From assembly GCA_037013495.1 (NCBI GenBank), contig JAZDXN010000022.1, positions 62,001 through 126,000 on the forward strand: a stretch of DNA of 64,000 nt, given 5' to 3'. The first letter of the stretch is position 1; every line of letters begins with the position of its first letter. Below, in pieces: positions 38,401 to 54,000 of the stretch. A program made the translations under genes and the position numbers. A model generated the notes under the pieces. That model had not been told where the DNA came from. It was given only the letters and a program-made list of their open reading frames with translations, and ran no database searches. The stretch comes from Hippophae tibetana (taxonomy: Eukaryota; Streptophyta; Magnoliopsida; Rosales; Elaeagnaceae).

Positions 38401-41400
38401 TTTAATTATTTCATAAAGGAAAAACTTTAGGTTTTATTTATTTGTTTTTAAATTTTTTAATAATATTTAGTATAAACTAGTACGCGTTAATTAATTTATA
38501 AGAGATTATTGTATGATATTTCATTTTTTCAAAACAAAATTAGATATTTGGTTAGTTAAATTATATTAAATTAATTTATTTTGTCTCAAATTAGTTGGTA
38601 AAAATTATGATTTTAAAAGAAGATAACTTATGAAATGTTGTAATTCTAATTTATGTTTGGAAAATTATTAGATGTTGTCCTAATTATAAAGTAATACGTG
38701 AAATATTTTTTCGATAATAAAAACTAAATATGCATAAATAATCATACAGTTTTTCTTGATATAGGTTTAACAATTATTTTCATAATTTAAATAATTTAAT
38801 TGCATATTTCACCATCATCTAATATTAAGATTTGTGAATGATATTTAACCGTTAATTAGTAAATAATTATTTTATTTAATCTAATATATATATTTATAGT
38901 TTTTACTTTTGTGATTTTATTAATTTATTTCGTATAAAAGCAAGTTTTTATGTGTTTAGCATTTTTAATAACATATAGTATAAACTAGTACGCATTAGTT
39001 TATTATTTTGAGATTATTATATCATATTTCATTTTTATAAAAAAAAATAAGACATTTTGTTAGTTATATTACATTAAACTAATTTATTTTGTCCCGAATT
39101 AGTTGGGAAAAATAATGATTTTGTTTTATATTAACTTATATATATATTAGTATTTTGTTGTGAGATAATTTATGAAATTTTATAATCCTTATTTATATTT
39201 GTAGAATTATTAGACTTAATACTAATTATAAAGTCAATAAATCTAATAAATAGGTTTAAATTTTGTTTTGCATAATTTAATTGTATATTGTACCATCATG
39301 TCTACAATCTACTTCTATTTAAATTTTGATTTTTTAATTTCATCTAATTTTAAGATACATGTGTTTGTATGATATTTCACCCTCAATTGGTAAATAATTA
39401 TTTCATTTAATCTAATATATATATTTATAGCTTTTACTTATGTTTTAATTATTTTTAATTATTTCATAAAGGAAAAACTTTTGGTTTTATTTATTTGTTT
39501 TTAAATTTTTTAATAATATTTAGTATAAACTAGTACGCGTTAATTAATTTATAAAAGATTATTGTATGATATTTCATTTTTTCAAAACAAAATTAGATAT
39601 TTGGTTAGTTAAATTATATTAAATTAATTTATTTTGTCTCAAATTAGTTGGTAAAAATTATGATTTTAAAAGAAGATAACTTATGAAATGTTGTAATTCT
39701 AATTTATGTTTGGAAAATTATTAGATGTTGTCCTAATTATAAAGTAATATGTGAAATATTATTTCGATAATAAAAGCTAAATATGCATAAATAATCATAC
39801 AGTTTTTCTTGATATAGGTTTAACAATTATTTTCATAATTTAAATAATTTAATTGCATATTTCACCATCATCTAATATTAAGATTTGTGAATGATATTTA
39901 ACCGTTAATTAGTAAATAATTATTTTATTTAATCTAATATATATATTTATAGTTTTTACTTTTGTGATTTTATTAATTTATTTCGTATAAAAGCAAGTTT
40001 TTATGTGTTTAGCATTTTTAATAACATATAGTATAAACTAGTACGCATTAGTTTATTATTTTGAGATTATTATATCATATTTCATTTTTATAAAAAAAAA
40101 TAAGACATTTTGTTAGTTATATTACATTAAACTAATTTATTTTGTCCCGAATTAGTTGGGAAAAATAATGATTTTGTTTTATATTAACTTATATATATAT
40201 TAGTATTTTGTTGTGAGATAATTTATGAAATTTTATAATCCTTATTTATATTTGTAGAATTATTAGACTTAATACTAATTATAAAGTCAATAAATCTAAT
40301 AAATAGGTTTAAATTTTGTTTTGCATAATTTAATTGTATATTGTACCATCATGTCTACAATCTACTTCTATTTAAATTTTGATTTTTTAATTTCATCTAA
40401 TTTTAAGATACATGTGTTTGTATGATATTTCACCCTCAATTGGTAAATAATTATTTCATTTAATCTAATATATATATTTATAGCTTTTACTTATGTTTTA
40501 ATTATTTTTAATTATTTCATAAAGGAAAAACTATAGGTTTTATTTATTTGTTTTTAAATGTTTTAATAATATTTAGTATAAACTAGTACGCGTTAATTAA
40601 TTTATAAGAGATTATTGTATGATATTTCATTTTTTCAAAACAAAATTAGATATTTGGTTAGTTAAATTATATTAAATTAATTTATTTTGTCTCAAATTAG
40701 TTGGTAAAAATTATGATTTTAAAAGAAGATAACTTATGAAATGTTGTAATTCTAATTTATGTTTGGAAAATTATTAGATGTTGTCCTAATTATAAAGTAA
40801 TATGTGAAATATTATTTCGATAATAAAAGCTAAATATGCATAAATAATCATACAGTGTTTCTTGATATAGGTTTAACAATTATTTTCATAATTTAAATAA
40901 TTTAATTGCATATTTCACCATCATCTAATATTAAGATTTGTGAATGATATTTAACCGTTAATTAGTAAATAATTATTTTATTTAATCTAATATATATATT
41001 TATAGTTTTTACTTTTGTGATTTTATTAAATTATTTCGTATAAAGGAAATGTTTTATGTGTTTAGCATTTTTAATAACATTTAGTATAAACTAGTACGTA
41101 TTAGTTTATTGATTTGAGATTATTATATCATATTTCATTTTTATCAAACAAAATAAGACATTTTGTTAGTTAAATTACACTAAACTAATTTATTTTGACC
41201 CAAATTAGTTGGGAAAAATAATGATTTTGTGTTATATTAACTTATATATATATAAGTATTTTGTAGTGAGATAATTTATGAAATTTTATAATACTTATTT
41301 ATATTTGTAGAATTAGTAGACTTAATACTAATTATAAAGTCAATAAATCTAATAAATAGGTTTCAATTTTGTTTTGCATAATTTAATTGTATATTGTACC

Positions 41401-43687
41401 ATCATGTCTACAATCTCCTTCTATTTAAATTTTGATTTTTTAATTTCATCTAATATTAAGATACATGTGGGATGTATGATATTTCACCCTCAATTGGTAA
41501 ATAATTATTTCATTTAATCTAATATATATATTTATAGCTTTTACTTATGTTTTAATTATTTTAATTATTTCATATAGGAAAAACTTTAGGTTTTATTTAT
41601 TTGTTTTTAACATTTTTAAAAATATTTAGTACAAACTAGTACGCGTTAATTAATTTATAAGAGATTATTATATGATATTTCATTTTTATAAAACAAAATT
41701 AGGTATTTGGTTAGTTAAATTATATTAAATTAATTTATTTTGTCTCAAATTAGTTGGTAAAAATAATGATTTTAAAAGACGATAACTTATGAAATTTTGT
41801 AATTCTAATTTATGTTTGGAAAATTATTAGATGTTGTCATAATTATAAACTAATACGTGAAATATGTTTTCGATAATAAAAACTAAATATGCCTAAATAA
41901 TCATATAGTGTTGCTTGATATAGGTTTAAAATTTATTTTCATAATTTAAATAATTTAATTACATATTTCACCATCATCTAATATTAAGATTTGTGAATGA
42001 TATTTAACCGTTAATTAGTAAATAATTATTTTATTTAATCTAATATATATATTTATAGTTTTTACTTGTGTGATTTTTATAATTTATTTCGTATAAAGGA
42101 AATGTTTTATGTGTTTAGCATTTTTAATAACATTTAGTATAAACTAATACGTATTAGTTTATTTATTTGAGATTATTATATCATATTTCATTTTTATCAA
42201 ACAAAATAAGACATTTTGATAGTTAAATTACACTAAACTAATTTATTTTGTCCCGAATTAGTTGGGAAAAATAATGATTTTGTGTTATATTAACTTATAT
42301 ATATATAAGTCTTTTGTAGTGAAATAATTTATGAAATTTTATAATCCTTATTTATATTTGTAGAATTATTAGACTTAATACTAATTATAAAGTCAATAAA
42401 TCTAATAAATAGGTTTAAATTTTGTTTTGCATAATTTAATTGTATATTGTACCATCATGTCTACAATCTACTTCTATTTAAATTTTGATTTTTTAATTTC
42501 ATCTAATTTTAAGATACATGTGTTTGTATGATATTTCACCCTCAATTGGTAAATAATTATTTCATTTAATCTAATATATATATTTATAGCTTTTACTTAT
42601 GTTTTAATTATTTTTAATTATTTCATAAAGGAAAAACTATAGGTTTTATTTATTTGTTTTTAAATGTTTTAATAATATTTAGTATAAACTAGTACGCGTT
42701 AATTAATTTATAAGAGATTATTGTATGATATTTCATTTTTTCAAAACAAAATTAGATATTTGGTTAGTTAAATTATATTAAATTAATTTATTTTGTCTCA
42801 AATTAGTTGGTAAAAATTATGATTTTAAAAGAAGATAACTTATGAAATGTTGTAATTCTAATTTATGTTTGGAAAATTATTAGATGTTGTCCTAATTATA
42901 AAGTAATATGTGAAATATTATTTCGATAATAAAAGCTAAATATGCATAAATAATCATACAGTGTTTCTTGATATAGGTTTAACAATTATTTTCATAATTT
43001 AAATAATTTAATTGCATATTTCACCATCATCTAATATTAAGATTTGTGAATGATATTTAACCATTAATTAGTAAATAATTATTTTATTTAATCTAATATA
43101 TATATTTATAGTTTTTACTTGTGTGATTTTTATAATTTATTTCGTATAAAGGAAATGTTTTATGTGTTTAGCATTTTTAATAACATTTAGTATAAACTAG
43201 TACGTATTAGTTTATTTATTTGAGATTATTATATCATATTTTATTTTTATCAAACAAAATAACACATTTTGATAGTTAAATTACATTAACTAATTTATTT
43301 TGTCCCGAATTAGTTGGGAAAAATAATGATTTTGTGTTATATTAACTTATATATATATAAGTATTTTGTTGTGAGATAATTTATGAAATTTTATAATCCT
43401 TATTTATATTTGTAGAATTATTAGACTTAATACTAATTATAAAGTCCATAAATCTAATAAATAGGTTTAAATTTTGTTTTGCATAATTTAATTGTATATT
43501 GTACCATCATGTCTACAATCTCCTTCTATTTAAATTTTGATTTTTTAATTTCATCTAATATTAAGATACATGTGGTATGTATGATATTTCACCCTAAATT
43601 GGTAAATAATTATTTCATTTAATCTAATATATATATTTATAGCTTTTACTTATGTTTTAATTATTTTAATTATTTCATACAGGAAAA
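33160..43687 (+). repeat. Block IV, units 33-42, second subfamily with a five-dimer duplication
   Basis: A halves here read TTTTTAAATTTTTTAATAAT, GTATAAACTAG, TTTTTTCAAAACAAAATTAG and GAAATGTTG, distinct from blocks I-III. Unit 35 (AACTATAGG) and the A half of unit 36 (AATTAGGTATTTGG, GTGAAATATGTTTTCG) recur as units 40 and 41 at an offset of about 5,266 bp. The match fails near 36805/42070, where GTGATTTTATTAAATT becomes GTGATTTTTATAATTT. Units 37-39 are most like their immediate neighbours, so single dimers were also copied in tandem. Unit 42 repeats the A half of unit 40 two units later. B halves often read TACGCATTAG and end the alternating TA run in TATTAGTATTTTGTTG. Confidence 0.88.
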
Positions 43688-46600
43688 ACTTTAGGTTTTA
43701 TTTATTTGTTTTTAACATTTTTAAAAATATTTAGTACAAACTAGTACGCGTTAATTAATTTATAAGAGATCATTATATGATATTTAATTTTTATAAAAAA
43801 AATTAGACATTTGGTTAGTTAAATTATATTAAATTAATTTATTTTGTCTCAAATTAGTTGGTAAAAATAATGATTTTAAAAGACGATAACTTATGAAATT
43901 TTGTAATTCTAATTTATGTTTGGAAAATTATTAGATGTTGTCATAATTATAAACTAATACGTGAAATATGTTTTCGATAATAAAAACTAAATATGCCTAA
44001 ATAATCATATAGTGTTGCTTGATATAGGTTTAAAAATTATTTTCATAATTTAAATAATTTAATTGCATATTTCACCATCATCTAATATTAAGATTTGTGA
44101 ATGATATTTAACCGTTAATTAGTAAATAATTATTTTATGTAATCTAATATATATATTTATAGTTTTTACTTGTGTGATTTTTATAATTTATTTCGTATAA
44201 AGGAAATGTTTTATGTGTTTAGCATTTTTAATAACATTTAGTATAAACTAGTACGTATTAGTTTATTTATTTGAGATTACTATATTATATTTCATTTTTA
44301 TCATACAAAATAAGACATTTTGTTAGTTAAATTACATTACACTAATTTATTTTGTCTCGAATTAGTTGGGAAAAATAATGATTTTGTGTTATATTAACTT
44401 ATATATATATAAGTATTTTGTAGTGAGATAATTTATGAAATTTTATAATCCTTATTTATATTTGTAGAATTATTAGACTTAATACTAATTATAAAGTCAA
44501 TAAATCTAATAAATAGGTTTAAATTTTGTTTTGCATAATTTAATTGTATTTTGTACCATCATGTCTACAATCTCCTTCTTTTTAAATTTTGATTTTTTAA
44601 TTTCATCTAATATTAAGATACATGTGGTATGTATGATATTTCACCCTAAATTGGTAAATAATTATTTCATTTAATCTAATATATATATTTATAGCTTTTA
44701 CTTATGTTTTAATTATTTTAATTATTTCATACAGGAAAAACTTTAGGTTTTATTTATTTGTTTTTAACATTTTTAATAATATTTAGTACAAACTAGTACG
44801 CGTTAATTAATTTATAAGAGATTATTATATGATATTTAATTTTTATAAAAAAAATTAGACATTTGGTTAGTTAAATTATATTAAATTAATTTATTTTGTC
44901 TCAAATTAGTTGGTAAAAATAATGATTTTAAAAGACGATAACTTATGAAATTTTGTAATTCTAATTTATGTTTGGAAAATTATTAGATGTTGTCATAATT
45001 ATAAACTAATACGTGAAATATTTTTTCGATAATAAAAACTAAATATGCCTAAATAATCATATAGTGTTGCTTGATATAGGTTTAAAAATTATTTTCATAA
45101 TTTAAATTATTTAATTGCATATTTCACCATCATCTAATATTAATATTTGTGAATGATATTTAACTGTTAATTAGTAAATAATTATTTTATTTAATCTAAT
45201 ATATATATTTATAGTTTTTACTTGTGTCATTTTATTAAATTATTTCTTATAAAGGAAATGTTTTATGTTTTTAGCATTTTTAATAACATTTAGAATAAAC
45301 TAGTACGTATTAGTTTATTTATTTGAGATTATTATATCATATTTCATTTTTATCAAACAAAATACGACATTTTGTTTATTAAATTACACTAAACTAATTT
45401 ATTTTGACCCGAATTAGTTGGAAAAACTAAGGATTTTGTGTTATATTAACTTATATATATATAAGTACTTTGTAGTGAGATAATTTATGAAATTTTAGAA
45501 TCCTTATTTATATTTGTAGAATTATTAGACTTAATACTAATTACAAAGTCAATAAATCTAATAAATAGGTTTAAAATTTGTTTTGCATAATTTAATTTTA
45601 TATATTGTACCATCATGTCTACAATCTCCTTCTATTTAAATTTTGATTTTTTAATTTCATCTAATATTAAGATACATGTGGTATGTATGATATTTCACCA
45701 TCAATTGGTAAATAATTATTTCATTTAATCTAATATATATATTTATTGCTTTTACTTATGTTTGAATATTTTTTAATTATTTCATACAGGAAAAACTTTA
45801 GGTTTTATTTATTTATTTTTAACATTTTTAATAATATTTAGTACAAACTAGTACGCGTTAATTAATTTATAAGAGATGATTATATGATATTTAAATTTTA
45901 TAAAAAAAATTAGACATTGGGTTAGTTAAATTATATTAAATTAATTTATTTTGTCTCAAATTAGTTGGTAAAAATAATGATTTTGAAAGAAGATAACTTA
46001 TGAAATTTTGTTATTGTAATTTATGTTTGGACTATTATTAGATGTTGTCATAATTATAAAGGAATACGTGAAATATTTTTTCGATAATAAAATCTAAATA
46101 TGCCTAAATAATCATATAGTGTTGCTTGATATAGGTTTAAAAATTATTTTCATAATTTAAATAATTTAATTTCATATTCCACCATCATCTAATATTAAGA
46201 TTTGTGAATGATATTTAACCGTTAATTAGTAAATAATTATTTTATGTAATCTAATATATATATTTATAGTTTTTACTTGTGTGATTTTTATAATTTATTT
46301 CGTATAAAGGAAATGTTTTATGTGTTTAGCATTTTTAATAACATTTAGTATAAACTAGTACGTATTAGTTTATTTATTTGAGATTATTATATCATATTTC
46401 ATTTTTATCAAACAAAATAAAACATTTTGTTAGTTAAATTACAGTAAACTTATTTATTTTGTCCCGAATTTGTTGGGTAAAATAATAATTTTGTGTTATA
46501 TTAACTTATATATATATAAGTATTTTGTAGTGAGATAATTTATGAAATTTTATAATCCTTATTTATATTTGTAGAATTATTAGACTTAATACTAATTATA

Positions 46601-46846
46601 AAGTCAATAAATCTAATAAATAGGTTTAAATTTTGTTTTGCATAATTTAATTGTATTTTGTACCATCATGTCTACAATCTCCTTCTTTTTAAATTTTGAT
46701 TTTTTAATTTCATCTAATATTAAGATACATGTGGTATGTATGATATTTCACCCTCAATTGGTAAATAATTATTTCATTTAATCTAATATATATATTTATA
46801 GCTTTTACTTATGTTTTAATTATTTTAATTATTTCATACAGGAAAA
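43688..46846 (+). repeat. Block V entry, units 43-45
   Basis: These three dimers introduce the AAAAAAATTAGACATTTGG subtype. Unit 44 resembles units 48 and 52 (TTTAAATTATTTAATTGC, TATTAATATTTGTG). Unit 45 resembles units 49 and 53 (GACATTGGGTTA, GTTTGGACTATTATTAG). They look like an earlier, less well preserved round of the four-dimer repeat that follows. Confidence 0.82.
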
Positions 46847-49800
46847 ACTTTAAGTTTTATTTATTTGTTTTTAACATTTTTAATAATATTTAGTACAAAC
46901 TAGTACGCGTTAATTAATTTATAAGAGATTATTATATGATATTTAATTTTTATAAAAAAAATTAGACATTTGGTTAGTTAAATTATATTAAATTAATTTA
47001 TTTTGTCTCAAATTAGTTGTAAAAAATAATGATTTTAAAAGACGATAACTTATGAAATTTTGTAATTCTAATTTATGTTTGGAAAATTATTAGATGTTGT
47101 CATAATTATAAACTAATACGTGAAATATTTTTTCGATAATAAAAACTAAATATGCCTAAATAATCATATAGTGTTGTTTGATATAGGTTTAAAAATTATT
47201 TTCATAATTTAAATAATTTAATTGCATATTTCACCATCATCTAATATTAAGATTTGTGAATGATATTTAACCGTTAATTAGTAAATAATTATTTTATTTA
47301 ATCTACTATATATATTTATAGTTTTTACTTGTGTCATTTTATTAAATTATTTCGTATAAAGGAAATGTTTTATGTATTTAGCATTTTTAATAACATTTAG
47401 TATAAACTAGTACGTATTAGTTTATTTATTTGAGATTATTATATCATATTTCATTTTTATCAAACAAAATACGACATTTTGTTTATTAAATTACACTAAA
47501 CTAATTTATTTTGACCCGAATTAGTTGGAAAAACTAAGGATTTTGTGTTATATTAACTTATATATATATAAGTACTTTGTAGTGAGATAATTTATGAAAT
47601 TTTATAATCCTTATTTATATTTGTAGAATTATTAGACTTAATACTAATTACAAAGTCAATAAATCTAATAAATAGGTTTAAAATTTGTTTTGCATAATTT
47701 AATTTTATATATTGTACCATCATGTCTACAATCTCCTTCTATTTAAATTTTGATTTTTTAATTTCATCTAATATTAAGATACATGTGGTATGTATGATAT
47801 TTCACCATCAATTGGTAAATAATTATTTCATTTAATCTAATATATATATTTATAGATTTTACTTATGTTTTAATTATTTCATACAGGAAAAACTTTAGGT
47901 TTTATTTATTTGTTTTTATCATTTTTAATAATATTTAGTACAAACTAGTACGCGTTAATTAATTTATAAGAGATTATTATATGATATTTCATTTTTATAA
48001 AACAAAATTATACATTTGGTTAGTTAAATTATATTAAATTAATTTATTTTGTCTCCAATTAGTTGGTAAAAATAATGATTTTAAAAGAAGACAACTTATG
48101 AAATTTTGTAATTCTAATTTATGTTTGGAAAATTATTAGATGTTGTCATAATTATAAACTAATACATGAAATAGTTTATCGATAATAAAAACTAAATATG
48201 CATAAATAATCATACATTGTTGCTTGATATAGGTTTAAAAATTATTTTCATAATTTAAATAATTTAATTGCATATTTCACCATCATCTAATATTAAGATT
48301 TGTGAGTGATATTTAACCGTTAATTAGTAAATAATTATTTTATTTAATCTACTATATATATTTATAGTTTTTACTTGTGTCATTTTATTAAATTATTTCG
48401 TATAAAGGAAATGTTTTATGTATTTAGCATTTTTAATAACATTTAGTATAAACTAGTACGTATTAGTTTATTTATTTGAGATTATTATATCATATTTCAT
48501 TTTTATCAAACAAAATAAGAAATTTTGATAGTTAAATTACAGTGAACTTATTTATTTTGTCCCGAATTTGTTGGGTAAAATAATAATTTTGTGTTATATT
48601 AACTTATATATATATAAGTATTTTGTAGTGAGATAATTTATGAAATTTTATAATCCTTATTTATATTTGTAGAATTATTAGACTTAATACTAATTATAAA
48701 GTCAATAAATCTAATAAGTAGGTTTAAATTTTGTTTTGCATAATTTAATTGTATTTTGTACCATCATGTCTACAATCTCCTTCTTTTTAAATTTTGATTT
48801 TTTAATTTCATCTAATATTAAGATACATGTGGTATGTATGATATTTCACCCTCAATTGGTAAATAATTATTTCATTTAATCTAATATATATATTTATAGC
48901 TTTTACTTATGTTTTAATTATTTTAATTATTTCATACAGGAAAAACTTTAGGTTTTATTTATTTGTTTTTAAAATTTTTAATAATATTTAGTACAAACTA
49001 GTACGCGTTAATTAATTTATAAGAGATTATTATATGATATTTAATTTTTATAAAAAAAATTAGACATTTGGTTAGTTAAATTATATTAAATTAATTTATT
49101 TTGTCTCAAATTAGTTGGTAAAAATAATGATTTTAAAAGACGATAACTTATGAAATTTTGTAATTCTAATTTATGTTTGGAAAATTATTAGATGTTGTCA
49201 TAATTATAAACTAATACGTGAAATATTTTTTCGATAATAAAAACTAAATATGCCTAAATAATCATATAGTGTTGCTTGATATAGGTTTAAAAATTATTTT
49301 CATAATTTAAATTATTTAATTGCATATTTCACCATCATCTAATATTAATATTTGTGAATGATATTTAACCGTTAATTAGTAAATAATTATTTTATTTAAT
49401 CTAATATATATATTTATAGTTTTTACTTGTGTCATTTTATTAAATTATTTCTTATAAAGGAAATGTTTTATGTTTTTAGCATTTTTAATAACATTTAGAA
49501 TAAACTAGTACGTATTAGTTTATTTATTTGAGATTATTATATCATATTTCATTTTTATCAAACAAAATACGACATTTTGTTTATTAAATTACACTAAACT
49601 AATTTATTTTGACCCGAATTAGTTGGAAAAAACTAAGGATTTTGTGTTATATTAACTTATATATATATAAGTACTTTGTAGTGAGATAATTTATGAAATT
49701 TTATAATCCTTATTTATATTTGTAGAATTATTAGACTTAATACTAATTACAAAGTCAATAAATCTAATAAATAGGTTTAAAATTTGTTTTGCATAATTTA

Positions 49801-51054
49801 ATTTTATATATTGTACCATCATGTCTACAATCTCCTTCTATTTAAATTTTGATTTTTTAATTTCATCTAATATTAAGATACATGTGGTATGTATGATATT
49901 TCACCATCAATTGGTAAATAATTATTTCATTTAAGCTAATATATATATTTATTGCTTTTACTTATGTTTGAATATTTTTTAATTATTTCATACAGGAAAA
50001 ACTTTAGGTTTGATTTATTTATTTTTAACATTTTTAATAATATTTAGTACAAACTAGTACGCGTTAATTAATTTATAAGAGATTATTATATGATATTTAA
50101 TTTTTATAAAAAAAAATTAGACATTGGGTTAATTAAATTATATTAAATTAATTTATTTTGTCTCAAATTAGTTGGTAAAAATAATAATTTTGAAAGAAGA
50201 TAACTTATGAAATTTTTTTATTTTAATTTATGTTTGGACTATTATTAGATGTTGTCATAATTATAAAGTAATATGTGAAATATTTTTTCGATAATAAAAG
50301 CTAAATATGCATAAATAATCATATAGTGTTGCTTGATATAGGTTTAAAAATTATTTTCAAAATTTAAATAATTTAATTGCATATTGCACCATCATCTAAT
50401 ATTAAGATTTATGAATGATATTTAACCGTTAATTTGTAAAAAATAATTTTATTTAATCTAATATATATATTTATAGTTTTTACTTGTGTGATTTTTTTAA
50501 TTTATTTCGTATAAAGGAAATGTTTTATGTGTTTAGCATTTTTAATAACATTTAGTATAAACTAGTACGTATTAGTTTATTTATTTGAGATTATTATATC
50601 ATATTTCATTTTTATCAAACAAAATAAGACATTTTGTTAGTTAAATTACAGTAAACTTATTTATTTTGTCCCGAATTTGTTGGGTAAAATAATAATTTTG
50701 TGTTATATTAACTTATATATATAAGTATTTTGTAGTGAGATAATTTATGAAATTTTATAATCCTTATTTATAATTGTAGAATTTATTAGACTTAATACTA
50801 ATTATAAAGTCAATAAATCTAATAAATAGGTTTAAATTTTGTTTTGCATAATTTAATTGTATTTTGTACCATCATGTCTACAATCTCCTTCTTTTTAAAT
50901 TTTGATTTTTTAATTTCATCTAATATTAAGATACATGTGGTATGTATGATATTTCACCCTCAATTGGTAAATAATTATTTCATTTAATCCTAATATATAT
51001 ATTTATAGCTTTTACTTATGTTTTAATTATTTTAATTATTTCATACAGGAAAAA
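46847..51054 (+). repeat. Higher-order repeat block V, copy 1 (four dimers, 4,208 bp)
   Basis: The copy has units 46-49. Each has private markers: unit 46 has CTTTAAGTTTT and TTAGTTGTAAAAAATAATG, unit 47 has TTTTTATCATTTTTAATAAT, ATTATACATTTGG and GTCTCCAATTAG, unit 48 has TTTTTAAAATTTTTAATAAT, and unit 49 has AGGTTTGATTTATTTATT and CATTGGGTTAATT. Unit 46 is 1,045 bp because of an 8-bp deletion near its end. Unit 49 carries several one-base indels that its partner unit 53 lacks. Confidence 0.9.
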
Positions 51055-54000
51055 ACTTTAAGTTTTATTTATTTGTTTTTAACATTTTTAATAATATTTA
51101 GTACAAACTAGTACGCGTTAATTAATTTATAAGAGATTATTATATGATATTTAATTTTTATAAAAAAAATTAGACATTTGGTTAGTTAAATTATATTAAA
51201 TTAATTTATTTTGTCTCAAATTAGTTGTAAAAAATAATGATTTTAAAAGACGATAACTTATGAAATTTTGTAATTCTAATTTATGTTTGGAAAATTATTA
51301 GATGTTGTCATAATTATAAACTAATACGTGAAATATTTTTTCGATAATAAAAACTAAATATGCCTAAATAATCATATAGTGTTGTTTGATATAGGTTTAA
51401 AAATTATTTTCATAATTTAAATAATTTAATTGCATATTTCACCATCATCTAATATTAAGATTTGTGAATGATATTTAACCGTTAATTAGTAAATAATTAT
51501 TTTATTTAATCTACTATATATATTTATAGTTTTTACTTGTGTCATTTTATTAAATTATTTCGTATAAAGGAAATGTTTTATGTATTTAGCATTTTTAATA
51601 ACATTTAGTATAAACTAGTACGTATTAGTTTATTTATTTGAGATTATTATATCATATTTCATTTTTATCAAACAAAATACGACATTTTGTTTATTAAATT
51701 ACACTAAACTAATTTATTTTGACCCGAATTAGTTGGAAAAACTAAGGATTTTGTGTTATATTAACTTATATATATATAAGTACTTTGTAGTGAGATAATT
51801 TATGAAATTTTATAATCCTTATTTATATTTGTAGAATTATTAGACTTAATACTAATTACAAAGTCAATAAATCTAATAAATAGGTTTAAAATTTGTTTTG
51901 CATAATTTAATTTTATATATTGTACCATCATGTCTACAATCTCCTTCTATTTAAATTTTGATTTTTTAATTTCATCTAATATTAAGATACATGTGGTATG
52001 TATGATATTTCACCATCAATTGGTAAATAATTATTTCATTTAATCTAATATATATATTTATAGATTTTACTTATGTTTTAATTATTTCATACAGGAAAAA
52101 CTTTAGGTTTTATTTATTTGTTTTTATCATTTTTAATAATATTTAGTACAAACTAGTACGCGTTAATTAATTTATAAGAGATTATTATATGATATTTCAT
52201 TTTTATAAAACAAAATTATACATTTGGTTAGTTAAATTATATTAAATTAATTTATTTTGTCTCCAATTAGTTGGTAAAAATAATGATTTTAAAAGAAGAC
52301 AACTTATGAAATTTTGTAATTCTAATTTATGTTTGGAAAATTATTAGATGTTGTCATAATTATAAACTAATACATGAAATAGTTTATCGATAATAAAAAC
52401 TAAATATGCATAAATAATCATACATTGTTGCTTGATATAGGTTTAAAAATTATTTTCATAATTTAAATAATTTAATTGCATATTTCACCATCATCTAATA
52501 TTAAGATTTGTGAGTGATATTTAACCGTTAATTAGTAAATAATTATTTTATTTAATCTACTATATATATTTATAGTTTTTACTTGTGTCATTTTATTAAA
52601 TTATTTCGTATAAAGGAAATGTTTTATGTATTTAGCATTTTTAATAACATTTAGTATAAACTAGTACGTATTAGTTTATTTATTTGAGATTATTATATCA
52701 TATTTCATTTTTATCAAACAAAATAAGAAATTTTGATAGTTAAATTACAGTGAACTTATTTATTTTGTCCCGAATTTGTTGGGTAAAATAATAATTTTGT
52801 GTTATATTAACTTATATATATATAAGTATTTTGTAGTGAGATAATTTATGAAATTTTATAATCCTTATTTATATTTGTAGAATTATTAGACTTAATACTA
52901 ATTATAAAGTCAATAAATCTAATAAGTAGGTTTAAATTTTGTTTTGCATAATTTAATTGTATTTTGTACCATCATGTCTACAATCTCCTTCTTTTTAAAT
53001 TTTGATTTTTTAATTTCATCTAATATTAAGATACATGTGGTATGTATGATATTTCACCCTCAATTGGTAAATAATTATTTCATTTAATCTAATATATATA
53101 TTTATAGCTTTTACTTATGTTTTAATTATTTTAATTATTTCATACAGGAAAAACTTTAGGTTTTATTTATTTGTTTTTAAAATTTTTAATAATATTTAGT
53201 ACAAACTAGTACGCGTTAATTAATTTATAAGAGATTATTATATGATATTTAATTTTTATAAAAAAAATTAGACATTTGGTTAGTTAAATTATATTAAATT
53301 AATTTATTTTGTCTCAAATTAGTTGGTAAAAATAATGATTTTAAAAGACGATAACTTATGAAATTTTGTAATTCTAATTTATGTTTGGAAAATTATTAGA
53401 TGTTGTCATAATTATAAACTAATACGTGAAATATTTTTTCGATAATAAAAACTAAATATGCCTAAATAATCATATAGTGTTGCTTGATATAGGTTTAAAA
53501 ATTATTTTCATAATTTAAATTATTTAATTGCATATTTCACCATCATCTAATATTAATATTTGTGAATGATATTTAACCGTTAATTAGTAAATAATTATTT
53601 TATTTAATCTAATATATATATTTATAGTTTTTACTTGTGTCATTTTATTAAATTATTTCTTATAAAGGAAATGTTTTATGTTTTTAGCATTTTTAATAAC
53701 ATTTAGAATAAACTAGTACGTATTAGTTTATTTATTTGAGATTATTATATCATATTTCATTTTTATCAAACAAAATACGACATTTTGTTTATTAAATTAC
53801 ACTAAACTAATTTATTTTGACCCGAATTAGTTGGAAAAACTAAGGATTTTGTGTTATATTAACTTATATATATATAAGTACTTTGTAGTGAGATAATTTA
53901 TGAAATTTTATAATCCTTATTTATATTTGTAGAATTATTAGACTTAATACTAATTACAAAGTCAATAAATCTAATAAATAGGTTTAAAATTTGTTTTGCA

